Assembly: GCF_007655255.1 (NCBI RefSeq)
Contig: NZ_VMYE01000023.1
Coordinates: 1-52,616 of the forward strand
Source: Extensimonas perlucida
GTDB taxonomy: Bacteria; Pseudomonadota; Gammaproteobacteria; Burkholderiales; Burkholderiaceae_C
DNA length: 52,616 nt
Reading direction: 5' to 3'
Each line of letters begins with the position of its first letter. Position 1 is the stretch's first letter. Below, piece by piece: positions 36,759-45,003 of the stretch. The position numbers and the translations under genes were made by a program. Under the pieces are notes generated by a model. It saw only the letters and a list, made by a program, of their open reading frames with translations. It had not been told where the DNA came from and did not search any database.

Positions 36759-38995
36759 CTACTCCTTCCTTTCGACGTTTTGATGGAGCCTTTCGCGGTG
36801 ATCGAGACGGCATCGCCGACCGCGATGCGCGTCAAGCGCCGGGCCGTGGCCTGGTCGATGGGCATAACCATGACCTCATCACCTCGTTTCAAGAGGGCCA
36901 GCGCCTGGCCCTCGATAGTCCTGGTGCCCTGGAACGTGAGCGCACCATCACCGGCAGTATATCGGGAATGCTTCGGTATATCGAAACCTTTTAGGCGCTT
37001 TGCCTCGCGTTCGGCGATGTACTTGTCGGCGGCGGCGACGCCCGGCGGCGTCTGGCCTACTCCTGTTCCTGGCCGAGAAATTCCCCGTCGCAGTGCGTGA
37101 TCTGGTTGGGTTCCTTGCTGCTCCACGTGACGAGGAACATCACGCGGCAATAGCACTTCACTTCCGCCGGCGATGCGAACCACACCGAGTTCGGACAGTG
37201 CTCGCAAACGGTGCTGGCTTTGGGGCGGCGGTTTTCTTCCAAGGCGTCCAACGTCGGGCTTCCGGTGGACGGTGGCGGCGTGAAGGCCGGCGTCGGCGCG
37301 GTCGCCTCGGCCGGCGGCTGGCCGGCCGTCGCCTGCTCGGGCGACGGCTGCGGCTCCGGTAGCGTGCTGGTCGGCAGCGGGCCGCTGTCCAGGGCCGCCA
37401 GCGCCGCGTCCAGTTCGTCCTCGATGCTCTGGTCTTTCGGTTCGCTCATGGGTGTTCTCCTTGTTCAAAAGCGCCTGCCGCCGGCTCTCAAGAGCCGGAT
37501 CGGTGAAGGTGATGGGTAGCTGGGAATCGACGGCGGCGCGGATCATCTGCGCCTTGAACTCCACCGTGCCGTTGACGGTGATGCGGTTGCCGTAGCGTTG
37601 CATCGCCAGGCGCAGGGCTTCTTGCAGCCCTTCGCGCGTGGCCTCGCGGGAGACTTGCAGGCGGTCACCGTCATCGCGCACGGCGCTCATGCCGGCGCGG
37701 AAGATGATCGTCCCCTTCTTCGTGATGTTGTCCACCGCCGGCGCGTGGCCGGGCTTCGCCTGGCCCTCGCCCCGGATGGTGTTGCCCTTGAGGCCCTGGG
37801 CCGCCTCGCGGGCGCGCAGGGCGGCCAGGGCGTCGGCGCCGCCGTGCTGCGCCTCCTTCTTGAGCCAGTCGGCCCACGTGCGCCGGCTGTGCTCGGCGTA
37901 GAGGGCCGTGCGCTCCTGCTGGAACTGCTTGTTGATCGCCTGGAGTTCGCTGCGCAGGGCCTTGCTCGCCTGGGCGTACAGCAGCTTCTTGTTCGCGCGG
38001 CCCTCGCCGACCACCTTAATCGTGGCGCGGCGCAGGCGGTTCGACCTCTTGGCCGCCTCGATCAGCCGATCCTTGCGATGCCGGGCGCGCTCCAGGGCCT
38101 GGGCGCGCGCCGTGGTCAAGCTCTGCTGCTCGGCCTTGTACTTCGCGTACAGCTCCACGGTGTTGACGCGAAGGCGGATGGGGTCTTTGCGGTACTGCCG
38201 CTTCGCGGTGGTTTGCGCCTGCCGTTCGGGCGAAGCCTCGAACGGGCCAAGCCGCGCCTCCAGGCTCGGCTTGGAAAGGTCGCGGGCTACTGTGCTCGCC
38301 TTCACCATCGTTCCGTCGCCGGCCTCGAACACGAGGCCATTGGCGCGGACGCGCAGCTCCATTCCGTTGTCCCGCATGACCTGGTGCAGTTCCTGCCAGG
38401 ACTGCGCGCCCTTGATCTCGTCCAGGCACTCGCGCTTGATCCAGCCGACCAGGCTTTCAACGCCGGCATGCCGCTCCATGTCGGCGGCCCGGCCCTCCGC
38501 GCCGCGCTTGCGCGGCTCGTGGTTGTCGCGCTCCAGGCCGTAGTCGCGCTCCAGGGCCGTGCAGAGTTCCGCCAGCGCCCGGTGCGGGTAGTACGGCTCG
38601 TGCATCGTGTGCCGCGTCGGGTGAATCTTGTTGATGGCGATGTGGATGTGCAGGTTGTCGGTGTCGTTGTGGACGGCACTGATTCGCTGATGCTCGCCAT
38701 AACCCAGCCCGACGCAGATGCGTTCCTCAATCGCGCGCAAGGTGTCGGCGCTGGGCTGCTCGCCGGCCCGGAAGCTGACGATCAGGTGGTAGGTCTTGTC
38801 GCCCTTCGCGCGGGTGTTCGTGTGCTGGGTCGCCAGCACCTCCGTGATGGCGTCCTGGATGGAACCGGCTTCGCAGTTCGTCGCCTGCACGTGGCCCAGC
38901 CGGTGGTCTTTGCTTTGGGCGTCGGTGATGTAGTTCGCCAGGCCCGCGAAGTCGCTCTTGCCAAGCGAGCGCATCGGCACGTGCTTGGCGATCAT
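36755..38995 (-). CDS. traI: Relaxase TraI (MOBP)
   Basis: A 746-residue relaxase that nicks oriT and stays on the 5' end. The catalytic Tyr22 is in LANYITD; motif III HNDTDNLHIHIAINK holds His109, 116 and 118 for metal binding. The C-terminal half is low-complexity, Arg/Gly/Ala-rich where traH is read in another frame. Overlaps the traG start. Confidence 0.97.
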   Translation of the reverse strand: MIAKHVPMRSLGKSDFAGLANYITDAQSKDHRLGHVQATNCEAGSIQDAITEVLATQHTNTRAKGDKTYHLIVSFRAGEQPSADTLRAIEERICVGLGYGEHQRISAVHNDTDNLHIHIAINKIHPTRHTMHEPYYPHRALAELCTALERDYGLERDNHEPRKRGAEGRAADMERHAGVESLVGWIKRECLDEIKGAQSWQELHQVMRDNGMELRVRANGLVFEAGDGTMVKASTVARDLSKPSLEARLGPFEASPERQAQTTAKRQYRKDPIRLRVNTVELYAKYKAEQQSLTTARAQALERARHRKDRLIEAAKRSNRLRRATIKVVGEGRANKKLLYAQASKALRSELQAINKQFQQERTALYAEHSRRTWADWLKKEAQHGGADALAALRAREAAQGLKGNTIRGEGQAKPGHAPAVDNITKKGTIIFRAGMSAVRDDGDRLQVSREATREGLQEALRLAMQRYGNRITVNGTVEFKAQMIRAAVDSQLPITFTDPALESRRQALLNKENTHERTERPEHRGRTGRGAGGPGQRPAADQHATGAAAVARAGDGRPAAGRGDRADAGLHAATVHRKPDVGRLGRKPPPQSQHRLRALSELGVVRIAGGSEVLLPRDVPRHVEQQGTQPDHALRRGISRPGTGVGQTPPGVAAADKYIAEREAKRLKGFDIPKHSRYTAGDGALTFQGTRTIEGQALALLKRGDEVMVMPIDQATARRLTRIAVGDAVSITAKGSIKTSKGRSR
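37057..37449 (-). CDS. traH: TraH, encoded in a second frame inside traI
   Basis: A 130-residue acidic protein read in a different frame within the traI 3' half. It begins MSEPKDQSIEDELDAAL, preceded by GGAGAACACC. In RP4 TraH stabilises the relaxosome by contacting TraI and TraJ. The N-terminus is acidic/Pro-rich; the C-terminal part has four Cys (CEHC, CYC, HC). Position and acidity support the call. Confidence 0.88.
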   Translation of the reverse strand: MSEPKDQSIEDELDAALAALDSGPLPTSTLPEPQPSPEQATAGQPPAEATAPTPAFTPPPSTGSPTLDALEENRRPKASTVCEHCPNSVWFASPAEVKCYCRVMFLVTWSSKEPNQITHCDGEFLGQEQE

Positions 38996-39012
38996 GGCCG
39001 CCCCTCCGGCTT

Positions 39013-39025
39013 TTTAGCCGCTAAA
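39013..39025. promoter_or_regulatory. KorB operator between traI and traJ
   Basis: Perfect TTTAGCCGCTAAA in the 34-bp gap between traI start and traJ stop. Confidence 0.92.
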
Positions 39026-39029
39026 GAAG

Positions 39030-39404
39030 TCAAGGCTCGGCCCTCGGCTGAACCACGGCCTTCATGATCCGGCTCATTTCGTCCTGGGTGGCCTCGATCC
39101 GGCCCAGCAGGGCCAGGATGGTCGCCTCGCCGAACTGGAGCGTTCGCACGTCATCGGTCAGCCAGAGCTTGAGCAGGCCGCCAAGGCGGCCAAGGTCGCC
39201 GTTGACGCGCACCAGCTCGCGCACGTGCTGGTAGTCCATGACGCCCTTGATCTGGTAGCCCTGGCCCACGTCGCGCAGATAGCGCGCCACGCTGACGCCC
39301 GCCCTCTTGGCGTTCGCCTCGATCTCGTCTTTCTCTTCGGGGAACACCGGCACCCGCAGGTGCTGCCGCCGCCGGCGGCCGTGTTCCTTTTCGTCGTTCT
39401 CCAT
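39030..39404 (-). CDS. traJ: oriT-recognition protein TraJ
   Basis: A 124-residue ribbon-helix-helix protein (basic N-terminus RRRRQHLRVPVFPEEKDEIE, then KRAGVSVARYLRDV). It binds the arm of the oriT inverted repeat next to nic and loads TraI. First gene of the leftward relaxase operon; its promoter lies in oriT. Confidence 0.95.
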   Translation of the reverse strand: MENDEKEHGRRRRQHLRVPVFPEEKDEIEANAKRAGVSVARYLRDVGQGYQIKGVMDYQHVRELVRVNGDLGRLGGLLKLWLTDDVRTLQFGEATILALLGRIEATQDEMSRIMKAVVQPRAEP

Positions 39405-39489
39405 GCCTCGCCTCGTCTCTCATGCCGGCGGTAGCCGGCTGCCTCGCAGAGCAGGATGACCCGTTGAGCGCCCCCGGCGCGAATAAGGG

Positions 39490-39745
39490 ACAGTGAAGAT
39501 AGATAACCGGCTCGCCGGTTAGCTAACTTCACACATCCTGCCCGCCTTACGGCGTTAATAACACCAAGGAAAGTCTACACCAGCCATTACGATTTATCCG
39601 CAACTATCGCGCTATCAGGCCGCAAAAGCAGCAACGGATATAGCGAAAACCGCCACAATGGCCCATAATGCCGCTATCGAAGCGTGCCAATGCACGCCGA
39701 TAGCGGACTTTTTGCGTTTCCGTAGCGCCGCTTAGTAGCGTTACA
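39490..39745. other. oriT: Origin of transfer oriT with nic site
   Basis: A long inverted repeat GTGAAG...CTTCAC spans 39493-39532. Eight bases later is ATCCTG/CCCGCC, so nic lies between 39540 and 39541. AACACCAAGGAAAGTC and the AT-rich, bent-looking segment to about 39745 correspond to the TraK-binding region. The divergent traJ and traK promoters are within 39405-39777; no other gene is there. Confidence 0.94.
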
Positions 39746-39777
39746 TTTGCGATGAGAGGATTAGATGGACGAACACG

Positions 39778-40176
39778 ATGCCAAAGACCTACCCCGAAGA
39801 GCTGGCTGAATGGGTGAAGGGACGGGAAGCCAAGAAGCCGCGCCAGGACAAGCACGTGGTCGCGTTCCTGGCCGTCAAGAGCGACGTTCAAGCGGCGCTC
39901 GATGCGGGCTATGCGATGAAAACGATCTGGGAGCACATGAAGGAAACCGGCCGGCTGCGCTGTCGGTACGAAACCTTCACCCAGCACGTGAAGCGGTACA
40001 TCAAGGCCGCGCCGGTAGCTTCCCCGCCGCCTCCCGCCACTCCCCCGGACAGCCAGCCCAAGGGCGCGAAGCCCGAGCCGAAGGCCGCCCCGCCGGCCTC
40101 GGAATCCAAGAGTGAGCCGCCCAAGATCGGCGGCTTCACGTTTGATGCGACTCCAAAGAAAGAGGATTTACTGTAA
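39778..40176 (+). CDS. traK: oriT-binding protein TraK
   Basis: A 132-residue basic protein that wraps the oriT leader region and stimulates relaxosome formation. The N-terminal half is a small DNA-binding fold (begins MPKTYPEELAEWVKGR); the C-terminus is Pro/Ala/Lys-rich. First gene of the short rightward operon. Confidence 0.95.
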   Translation: MPKTYPEELAEWVKGREAKKPRQDKHVVAFLAVKSDVQAALDAGYAMKTIWEHMKETGRLRCRYETFTQHVKRYIKAAPVASPPPPATPPDSQPKGAKPEPKAAPPASESKSEPPKIGGFTFDATPKKEDLL

Positions 40177-40901
40177 TGGCGAAAATTCACATGGTTCTGC
40201 AAGGCAAGGGCGGCGTCGGCAAGTCGATGATCGCGGCCACCATCGCGCAGTACAAAGCCGGCAAGGGACAGAAGCCGCTTTGCATCGACACCGATCCGGT
40301 GAACGCGACGTTCGAGGGCTACAAAGCCCTCAACGTGCGCCGGCTCAACATCATGGACGGCGACGAGATCAACACCCGGAATTTCGACGCCCTGGTCGAG
40401 ATGATCGCGTCGGCCGAGGGCGACGTCATCATCGACAACGGGGCCAGCTCGTTCGTGCCGCTGTCGCACTACCTCATCAGCAACCAGGTGCCGGCGCTGC
40501 TCCAGGACATGGGCCACGAACTCGTGGTGCATACGGTCGTCACCGGCGGCCAGGCCCTGGTGGACACGGTGAGCGGCTTCGCCCAGCTCGCCAGCCAGTT
40601 CCCGGCCGAATGCCTGTTCGTGGTCTGGCTGAACCCGTATTGGGGGCCAATCGAGCACGAGGGCAAGGGGTTCGAGCAGTTGAAGGCGTACACGACCAAC
40701 AAGGGCCGTGTGTCCGCCATCATCCAGATTCCGGCGCTGAAAGAGGAAACCTACGGCCGCGACTTCGCCGAAATGCTCCAGGATCGGCGCACCTTCGATG
40801 AGGCCCTGGCCGATTCGGCGCTCACGATCATGACGCGGCAGCGGCTCAAGATCGTGAAAACCCAGCTCTTCGCCCAGCTCGAAAACGCGGCGGTGCTCTG
40901 A
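40176..40901 (+). CDS. traL: TraL, ParA/MinD-like ATPase
   Basis: A 241-residue P-loop ATPase with KGGVGKS at residues 11-17 and the ParA-type VIIDNGASSFVPL. Not essential for transfer in RP4; its role is uncertain. Start overlaps the traK stop, and its end overlaps traM, giving tight coupling. Confidence 0.93.
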   Translation: MAKIHMVLQGKGGVGKSMIAATIAQYKAGKGQKPLCIDTDPVNATFEGYKALNVRRLNIMDGDEINTRNFDALVEMIASAEGDVIIDNGASSFVPLSHYLISNQVPALLQDMGHELVVHTVVTGGQALVDTVSGFAQLASQFPAECLFVVWLNPYWGPIEHEGKGFEQLKAYTTNKGRVSAIIQIPALKEETYGRDFAEMLQDRRTFDEALADSALTIMTRQRLKIVKTQLFAQLENAAVL

Positions 40902-41341
40902 TGGCGGCCGACGACAAGATCGAGGAGCTGATACGGGAGATCGCGGCCAAGCACGGCATCGCCGTGGGCCGCGACGATCCGATCTTGATCCTCCAGACCA
41001 TCAACATGAAGCTGATGCAGGACAGCGCATCGGCCCAGCAGGAAATCTTGGACGCCTTCAAGTCGGAACTGGAGTCCATCGCCCACCGATGGGGTGATGA
41101 CGCCAAGGGAAAGGCGGAAAGGACGCTCAACGCGGCGTTGGCGGCCAGCAAGGACGCCATGACGCGGGGAATGCAGGAGGGCGCGAAGGCGGCCGCCGAG
41201 GCCGTGCGGCGTGAGGTTGAGGCGGTGACGGCGCAGCTCGTCGCGCCGATCCGCGAGGCGCGGCGCGTCGCCATGATGAACATGGTCGCGGCCGGCATGG
41301 CGGTCGTGGCCGCCGGCCTGGCCCTGTGGGCCTCGCTGTAG
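40901..41341 (+). CDS. traM: Transfer protein TraM
   Basis: A 146-residue IncP TraM. Mostly helical, Ala-rich, with one C-terminal membrane segment (about residues 120-146). Contains DDAKGKAE, the peptide encoded by the recurring ACGCCAAGGG motif. Last gene of traKLM; its stop runs directly into repeat material. Confidence 0.9.
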   Translation: MAADDKIEELIREIAAKHGIAVGRDDPILILQTINMKLMQDSASAQQEILDAFKSELESIAHRWGDDAKGKAERTLNAALAASKDAMTRGMQEGAKAAAEAVRREVEAVTAQLVAPIREARRVAMMNMVAAGMAVVAAGLALWASL

Positions 41342-41342
41342 A

Positions 41343-41512
41343 TGGCGATGCGGGATCTCATCGTCAGAACTGGCGATGGTCGACCGCGCCGGCGGCATCG
41401 CCAGGTTCGGCGATGCTGGCCAGCTCCCGGCATCGTCGCTTGTGACGATGCTGCAGGATGATTCCACCAGGCCCTCGGCGGGCCTCCCTCGCCAGAAATG
41501 GCGATGCTCGAG
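41343..41512. repeat. Palindromic repeat array downstream of traM
   Basis: A half unit TGGCGATGCGGGATCTC (41343-41359), then four full units at 41359-41378, 41396-41415, 41431-41450 and 41487-41506. They are followed by GTCGAC, CTGGCCAG, CTGCAG and CTCGAG. This is the same order as in the array after traC, with only the second palindrome changed. The half unit is identical to the end of the array inside klcB (48097-48113). Confidence 0.93.
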
Positions 41513-41517
41513 AAAAA

Positions 41518-41535
41518 AGCCCGGCGACCGCCGGG
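41518..41535. terminator. Bidirectional terminator between traM and kfrC
   Basis: Stem GCCCGGCG-N2-CGCCGGGC with A6 on its left and TTCGTTTTT on its right. It can end both the traKLM transcript and the leftward kfrABC transcript. Confidence 0.85.
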
Positions 41536-41543
41536 CTTCGTTT

Positions 41544-42197
41544 TTATGCGGGCCTGGCTGACAGGCCCAAGGACTGCGATCTCCCTGGCCGCTCCTGGGC
41601 CTGGGATTGCTTGCGCTCCTGCTCCTGCTTGCGCATCAGCAGCTCATGCCGGCGGGCGGCCTCGCGCATGGCATCCCAATCGGAAGCCAGCTCGGGGTTC
41701 TCGGCGCGCATCTTGCGCGTCGCCAGCTCTTCGATCTTCGGCGAGTGCAGGCCCATGCCTTCCTTGATCTCGCGGACGGCCTCCAGGCGCGCGTGAAGCG
41801 TCTGCAAGCGGGCCTGCTGCTGCGCCTGCTGGTTCTGCCAGGCTCGCTTAGAGCCGGGCAAGGAAAGCCGGCCAGGCGCGGACGCCTGGGTCTGCTGCAA
41901 ACGGGCCTGCTGCCGGTCGATCAGGTTTTCTAGCCTGTCCTCGATGTGCTCCACCTGGTCGTGCTTGGCCTGCACGTAGAGCGCCAGGGTTTCGGGGTAG
42001 GACTGCTCGACCGGGGCCGCCTCTAGGGTGGCCTGCTGCTCGATCTCGGCCGCCTGGGCGGCCTCCAGCAAGTCGGCTCCGGTGTCCTCGCGCGAAGCGC
42101 CGAAGGCGGCACCGCCGAGGGTGGCCGGCGCGCTGACGCGGGCCGGCTTGGTGGCGCGGCTCTCGGTGCCGCTGCCGGGGATGGTGAGTCGTTTCAA
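41544..42197 (-). CDS. kfrC: KfrC (Upf54.4)
   Basis: A 217-residue protein, largely alpha-helical and Gln/Ala/Arg-rich with predicted coiled coil across residues 75-150. It is the last gene of the kfrABC operon, which supports stable maintenance of IncP-1 plasmids. No enzyme motif seen. A KorB operator lies 14 bp upstream of its start. Confidence 0.88.
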   Translation of the reverse strand: MKRLTIPGSGTESRATKPARVSAPATLGGAAFGASREDTGADLLEAAQAAEIEQQATLEAAPVEQSYPETLALYVQAKHDQVEHIEDRLENLIDRQQARLQQTQASAPGRLSLPGSKRAWQNQQAQQQARLQTLHARLEAVREIKEGMGLHSPKIEELATRKMRAENPELASDWDAMREAARRHELLMRKQEQERKQSQAQERPGRSQSLGLSARPA

Positions 42198-42211
42198 GGG
42201 CGTGCCTCCTT

Positions 42212-42224
42212 TTTAGCCGCTAAA
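42212..42224. promoter_or_regulatory. KorB operator between kfrB and kfrC
   Basis: Perfect TTTAGCCGCTAAA immediately after the kfrB stop. Confidence 0.9.
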
Positions 42225-42225
42225 G

Positions 42226-42573
42226 CTACATGGAGCGCCCCCGCGTCAGTTTCGGGGCCTCTGCGGCGACTGCCGCCTTGCCCTGGGCGTTGTAGCTGAT
42301 GCTCTTTGCGCTCCCAATTTCAGGTACTTTATCGAAATCTGACCGAGCGTGCATGACAAAGTTCTTGCCGATCTGCTGGTACACGTTGGTGGCGTCGGCA
42401 TGAACGATCACGCCGGCGTGGGTCTGCTTCTTGTCGGCCGCTTGGGCCGTGTACAGGTTGTAGATGCCGGGCTTCAACGCGCCCGCCTTGTCTACTTTCT
42501 GATTCGTCCAAGCGCCGTCCTTTTCGGCCTGAACGATGCGTTGACCGTTCATGACCAAGAGGCGTTCTTTCAT
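42226..42573 (-). CDS. kfrB: KfrB (Upf54.8)
   Basis: A 115-residue protein of the kfrABC operon, beginning MKERLLVMNGQRIVQ. It has a small KfrB-type beta-rich domain (LKPGIYNLYTAQAADK, HAGVIVHADATNVYQQ). Reported partner of KfrA in IncP-1 plasmids; molecular role unclear. Confidence 0.88.
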   Translation of the reverse strand: MKERLLVMNGQRIVQAEKDGAWTNQKVDKAGALKPGIYNLYTAQAADKKQTHAGVIVHADATNVYQQIGKNFVMHARSDFDKVPEIGSAKSISYNAQGKAAVAAEAPKLTRGRSM

Positions 42574-42743
42574 CGGGCACTCCTATGGTTGCCGTAGTTC
42601 TCAAAAGGGTGATGGTGGCCCCATGCAAGCCGCGCTCCAACAAAAAAGCCGACCTCGGCAAAGAGAGGCCGGCTCTTCCCAGCGGCCGGGTTGTGCGTTT
42701 TGTCAGGGTTCCAGGGTAATTTTAAGGAAAACCAACCGATTTA

Positions 42744-43775
42744 TCAGGTCTTTTTGCGTCCGCCGCTGGTCGGATCGGCCGCCCGGCCTTGCGCCATGAC
42801 GGTTTCCAGGGCCTCCAGCCGGCCGCGAAGCCCGGCCGCTTCCTCGCGGGCCTGGGCAGCGTCGCGCTTCGCCTGGTCGCGCTCGCCCTGGGCGGCGGTC
42901 AGCCGCTCGGCCTGGCGGTGTGCCTCGGCCGCCATCGCCTTGCGCTGCTCCTGGTGGGCCTGCTCGGCCGCCTCGGCCTTGGCCTGCACCTTCACCAGCT
43001 CCGCGCGCACCTGGTCGCGCTCGGCGGCGGCCGCCTCGGTGGCCTTCCGCTGCTCGGCCTGAGCGGCGCGCGCCTGGTCGGTCGCCTGGTTCGCCCGCTC
43101 CAGGTCGGCACGCAGCTCGCCGGCGCGGCGCTCGATCTCGGCGGTACGGCTGTTCGCGGCCGCGAGGTCGGCCCGCAGGGCCTCCACCTGGTCGGCGCTG
43201 GCCGTGGCCCTCTCCTGGGCCTTGTCGCGCTCTGCGCGCGCCTGGCGGGCTTCCTGATGGGCGTGATCCAGCTCCGTGCGCAGCTCGCCGGCCCTGGCCT
43301 CGGCCGTGGCCGCGCGCTCGCTGGTCGCCGCGAGCTTGCCGCGCAGCTCGTCGGCCTCGCCCTTGGAGGCCGCCTCGACGGCCTCCAGGGCCGCGATGCG
43401 GGCCTTGGCCTCGTCCAGCTCGCCGGTGAGCTGGTCGGCCAGCTCTGCGGCTTCCTGGCGCGCTGCTTCCGTCTCCTGGCGCACGGCCTCCAGCGCCTCG
43501 CGCTCGGCGGCCAGGCGGTTGTTCGCCATTTCCAGCGCCACGGCCCACAAGTCGCCGCCCAGCTCGGCCAGCTTGTCAGTGATCGCCTGCGGTGCCGGCT
43601 CGCGGATCGGGGCGGCCTGGCTGGCCTTGCGTGCGCGCCACTCGTTCATCGCCTCGCTGATGGTGGTGAAGCTGCCGCTGCCGAGCTGCTTGCGCACGTT
43701 CGCCAGCGTGGGGTTCTGGCCGGCCGCGTCCAGTTCGTCGGCCACCGCAAATATCTGCTCCTTCGAGATCGCCAT
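42744..43775 (-). CDS. kfrA: KfrA, DNA-binding long coiled-coil protein
   Basis: A 343-residue protein. An N-terminal helix-turn-helix domain (QIFAVADELDAAGQNPTLAN, residues 6-60) is followed by an almost uninterrupted Ala/Glu/Arg/Gln coiled coil (about 75-320). It is proposed to form a nucleoid- or filament-like scaffold aiding segregation, and it represses its own promoter. Start at MAISKEQIF; the upstream in-frame codons lie in the operator. Confidence 0.95.
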   Translation of the reverse strand: MAISKEQIFAVADELDAAGQNPTLANVRKQLGSGSFTTISEAMNEWRARKASQAAPIREPAPQAITDKLAELGGDLWAVALEMANNRLAAEREALEAVRQETEAARQEAAELADQLTGELDEAKARIAALEAVEAASKGEADELRGKLAATSERAATAEARAGELRTELDHAHQEARQARAERDKAQERATASADQVEALRADLAAANSRTAEIERRAGELRADLERANQATDQARAAQAEQRKATEAAAAERDQVRAELVKVQAKAEAAEQAHQEQRKAMAAEAHRQAERLTAAQGERDQAKRDAAQAREEAAGLRGRLEALETVMAQGRAADPTSGGRKKT

Positions 43776-43794
43776 GTCGGGCCTCCTTTGGCCG

Positions 43795-43833
43795 GTTGTA
43801 TGTTGTAGCGTGAAGCATACTACAACATACAAC
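43795..43833. promoter_or_regulatory. KfrA operator
   Basis: Two perfect 14-bp arms, GTTGTATGTTGTAG and its complement, separated by 11 bp, just upstream of kfrA. This fits the autoregulated kfrA promoter. Confidence 0.85.
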
Positions 43834-43845
43834 ACTACGCAAGCG

Positions 43846-43874
43846 GTTTAGCTGAACTTTTTTTAGCGGCTAAA
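43846..43874. promoter_or_regulatory. KorA-like and KorB operators upstream of kfrA
   Basis: GTTTAGCTGAAC (43846-43857) is a KorA site with one mismatch. TTTAGCGGCTAAA (43862-43874) is a perfect KorB site. Together they place kfrABC under global control in addition to KfrA. Confidence 0.88.
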
Positions 43875-43953
43875 ACGCGGGCAAAAAAAGCCCCGCTCGA
43901 TGGCGGGGCGATGGGTGGGGGTCGGTGGTCGGCGATGCCCGGCGCTGGGCGTG

Positions 43954-45003
43954 TCAGCCCTCCAGCAGCGCGACAAGCTGCACGGTGCCAAGGTCGGCCT
44001 CGAACTCCTGGCCGTCATCCTCGTATTTGAGCCAGGCCCAGCCCTCGGCCGGGGGCCGGCGGTTGAGGATCAGCCGTGCCGGCCGGTCGTCGTGCTTGAC
44101 CTGGATGATGGCCTTCTTGAGCTTGTCGGGGTCGGCCTCCTTCGGCTCCTTCTTCCCCTTGGCGTCATCATCCTGCGGCCCCTGCTCGCCGTCGCCGGCC
44201 TCGGCGTCGGTCTTGCCGGTCAGCGCATCGACGGTGTTGGGATCACGGTCGCCGTCCTCGTGACTGCGCTTGTCCTCCAGGAACTCGCGCAGCAGCTTCA
44301 CCGAGCCGCGCGTCAGCTCCTGGCTGTCGTCGGCCAGCCAGGCGGCCACCTCGTCGGGGTTCTTCTTGTAGGCCGTCACCAGCTCGTTGATGACAGTCAC
44401 GTCCTTGCCCCGGCCGCTATTGAACGCCTCGGCAATGGGTTCGGGCAAGTCCAGCAGCGTGACGTGCTGCGTGACGAAGGCCGGCGACTTGCCGATCTCC
44501 TTGGCGATCTCGCCCTTCTTCTTGCCCTTCGCCAGCTCGCGGCCGATGAAGTCGGCGATCTCACGCGCCGTCAGCTCGTTGCGTTGCAGGTTCTCGATAA
44601 CCTGGTCGGCCTCGTTGTAGTCGTTGTCGATGAAGGCCGGGATCGTGGTCTTGTGCGCCCACTTCGAGCCGCGATAGCGCCGCGCGCCGTGGTTGATGAG
44701 GTAGCGCCCCGGTGCGTCCGGGTTCTCGCGCACGCTGATGGGCGACTTCACGCCGCGCGCTTTGATCGTCTCGCCGATCTCCGCGATGCTCTCCGGCGAG
44801 AAGCCGGGGTTGTCGGCCGTGCGCGGCTGGTGCGGGTCTTCGTCGATCAGGTCAAGCGGCAGCTCCTGCGGGCCTGCGCCGCCGGCGTTGGCCGCCGGCT
44901 GCTCGTTCAGCAGGCCGGCCAGGTCGCCCAGCCCGTCCAGGCCCAGCCCGGACGATTGCGGCTTGTCCTGCTCCTTCTTCTTGGCGTTGGTCTTGGCGCT
45001 CAT
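43954..45003 (-). CDS. korB: Global repressor and partition protein KorB (ParB family)
   Basis: A 349-residue ParB-family CTP-switch/DNA-binding protein. The ParB N-domain has GARRYRGS; the helix-turn-helix (GEIAKEIGKSPAFVTQHV) reads the TTTAGCNGCTAAA operators; a C-terminal SH3-like dimer domain ends the protein. It represses many IncP promoters with KorA or TrbA and partitions with IncC. Start overlaps the incC stop. Confidence 0.97.
   Translation of the reverse strand: MSAKTNAKKKEQDKPQSSGLGLDGLGDLAGLLNEQPAANAGGAGPQELPLDLIDEDPHQPRTADNPGFSPESIAEIGETIKARGVKSPISVRENPDAPGRYLINHGARRYRGSKWAHKTTIPAFIDNDYNEADQVIENLQRNELTAREIADFIGRELAKGKKKGEIAKEIGKSPAFVTQHVTLLDLPEPIAEAFNSGRGKDVTVINELVTAYKKNPDEVAAWLADDSQELTRGSVKLLREFLEDKRSHEDGDRDPNTVDALTGKTDAEAGDGEQGPQDDDAKGKKEPKEADPDKLKKAIIQVKHDDRPARLILNRRPPAEGWAWLKYEDDGQEFEADLGTVQLVALLEG

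Noticed and set aside
34965..37100. A 711-codon plus-strand frame
   Set aside because: Antisense to traG and the end of traI; Val/Leu/Ala/Gly/Arg-rich with no motif.
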